From contig JBOZIK010000001.1 of assembly GCA_051453625.1 (NCBI GenBank), positions 216,922,450-216,942,666 of the forward strand: DNA of 20,217 bases, read 5' to 3'. Below the pieces are notes generated by a model that was not told the DNA's origin, made no database searches, and saw only the letters and a program-made list of their open reading frames with translations. This document shows positions 19,071 to 20,217 of this stretch, piece after piece. Made by a program: the position numbers and the translations under genes. Position 1 is the stretch's first letter, and the number at the start of each line of letters is the position of its first letter. The DNA comes from Welwitschia mirabilis. Taxonomy: Eukaryota > Gnetophyta > Gnetopsida > Welwitschiales.

Positions 19071-19454
19071 CCTTGTGTAGTAAAAAAAAATATCTAATAA
19101 GGTAGATATTAAATACTCTTCTTCTAACAAGGAAGATAGTGCTAACATGAACCTCATGAAAGAATCTTAGTAGACATTAGAATAACAAGAAATTGAAAGA
19201 AAAGATTACTCTTTGACTATTGAACCATATAAGAAGGAAGAGAAACATGAAAAACCTTCTCTCAATAAAGGTTTGAAATAGATAGAAATTAGAAAAATTA
19301 ACCTTTAATCATTAATAGGAATTTAACTCATTCTTAGAAGAAAAATTAAAAAGAATGTTAAAAAAAAGGACTAACACATTTACTTGAACTTATGAAGATA
19401 TAACAAAAATAGATACTGTAGTATGCTAATATAATATTTATTTAGATACCTCAA
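19071..19454 (+). other. Protease-RT linker
   Basis: This interval is charged (Glu/Lys-rich) and stop-riddled, with no recognisable motif. Its position implies the element's polyprotein linker. Confidence 0.45.
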
Positions 19455-20217
19455 CAAAACCTATTACACAATCAAAAAGAAAATGTAATTCTCATATATA
19501 ATACATGATTAAGTAGGAAATTTTAAGGCTATTAAAAGTAGGATTAATCTATCCTATTTTTGATTCAGAATGGATAAGCCCTATGGTATTAGTTCTTAAG
19601 AAGAATAATAAATAGAAAGTGTGCATAGATTTTAGGCTACTGAATACTACTACTTATAAAGATCATTTTTCTTTATCCTTTGTGNNNNNNNNNNNNNNNN
19701 NNNNNNNNNNNNNNNNNNNNNNNNNNNNNNNNNNNNNNNNNNNNNNNNNNNNNNNNNNNNNNNNNNNNNNNNNNNNNNNNNNNNNNNNNNNNNNNNNNNN
19801 NNNNNNNNNNNNNNNNNNNNNNNNNNNNNNNNNNNNNNNNNNNNNNNNNNNNNNNNNNNNNNNNNNNNNNNNNNNNNNNNNNNNNNNNNNNNNNNNNNNN
19901 NNNNNNNNNNNNNNNNNNNNNNNNNNNNNNNNNNNNNNNNNNNNAATGATTTCAATAAATATGAAAATATTGCAAACCATACTCACTCAATCTAAAGAAA
20001 ATAATTTAAAAATAAGTTGGTCTAATAGTCATTTTATGGTAGATAAAGGTATTATTATAGGCCATAAATATCAGTTAGATGAATTGAAACTGATGAGTAA
20101 AAGATTAATGTCATTAAATAAATTCCTCCTCTAACTAAACTGAAAGAACTAAGATCATTTCTGGGTTATGTAGGCTATGATAAAAAATTTATTACTAATT
20201 TTAGTAAAATTGCTAAA
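19455..20217 (+). pseudogene. Reverse transcriptase pseudogene (interrupted by gap, runs off window)
   Basis: Up to the gap: KPITQSKRK, then LRLLKVGLIYPIFDSEWISP, then VCIDFRLLNTTTYKDHF, the finger region of Ty3/Gypsy RT. The 260-N gap (19685-19944) covers the palm, so the YxDD box cannot be read. After it: KENNLKISWSNSHFMVDKGI, IIGHKY, and, following a frameshift near 20080, IPPLTKLKELRSFLGYVGY and KKFITNFSKIAK at the window end. The last motif is the RT-RNase H connection. The frameshift looks like one lost base between the Asp and Ile codons of a G-I-E motif. Stops are present on both sides of the gap. Confidence 0.8.

Larger units (their letters stand above)
15858..20217 (+). mobile_element. 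Degenerate non-chromovirus Ty3/Gypsy retrotransposon, 5' part (runs off right edge)
   Basis: Plus-strand order: LTR with TATA box and duplicated polyadenylation region, primer-binding site at 16696, gag, zinc knuckle, protease at 18730, RT from 19455, and window end just past the RT. It is independent of the element at 8214-14119: gag and protease differ clearly and the orientation is opposite. Its protease and RT are nearest, by eye, to the Athila/Tat side of Ty3/Gypsy. Gag, protease and RT fall in at least three frames, with many stops, so it is inactive. Confidence 0.75.

Noticed and set aside
19650-19986. Frames across the RT gap on both strands
   Set aside because: They are mostly N. 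Only the plus-strand RT frame has family motifs on both sides.
19455-20217. Endogenous pararetrovirus as the source of the plus-strand RT
   Set aside because: An LTR with TATA and polyadenylation signals, a primer site directly after it, and gag-protease-RT order with a Ty3/Gypsy-type protease fit an LTR retrotransposon. No movement-protein or coat motifs are seen.

Overview
This window looks like nuclear DNA from a flowering plant, taken from a repeat-filled intergenic or pericentromeric stretch of a draft scaffold. The evidence is very high A+T, almost no CpG (I find none in positions 1-760), ten runs of N, and coding remnants that are all plant Ty3/Gypsy LTR retrotransposons. I see no intact host gene, rRNA, tRNA, CRISPR array or bacterial feature. 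Most open frames in the window are chance frames, antisense shadows or frames bridged by N.

Region 1 (1-7521, minus strand) is a decayed chromovirus (Tekay/Del-like) element. Its 3' LTR runs off the left edge (1-373). A polypurine tract (374-388) follows, then a protease C-terminal fragment (459-578), a stop-riddled gag (1189-2157), and a long leader/LTR zone. The 5' LTR ends at 7521 and has a TATA box at 5885-5894. No reverse transcriptase, RNase H or integrase lies between the LTRs, so this is an internally deleted, gag-containing copy. Several N gaps here are flanked by duplicated sequence and look like assembly artefacts.

Region 2 (about 8214-14119, minus strand) is a second, unrelated Ty3/Gypsy element. 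It is nearly complete in domain order: gag, protease, RT, RNase H, integrase, integrase C-terminal module. It is riddled with stops and frameshifts. By eye it belongs to the non-chromovirus (Athila/Tat, 'OTA') branch. Its catalytic residues are damaged, and its LTRs could not be located.

Region 3 (14120-15857) has no recognisable gene. It contains a compound TG/TA microsatellite with a perfect alternating pyrimidine-purine run of about 104 bp.

Region 4 (about 15858-20217, plus strand) is a third element, also non-chromovirus Ty3/Gypsy. It has a 5' LTR with a TATA box and a duplicated polyadenylation region, a primer-binding site, gag with coiled coil and degenerate zinc knuckle, protease, and RT. 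It runs off the right edge. Regions 2 and 4 point away from each other across the microsatellite.

Nothing here looks like a functioning system. The points of most interest are the gag-only chromovirus remnant, its duplicated LTR end, the tandem duplications inside elements 2 and 4, the Z-DNA-prone microsatellite, and the systematic duplicated gap flanks.
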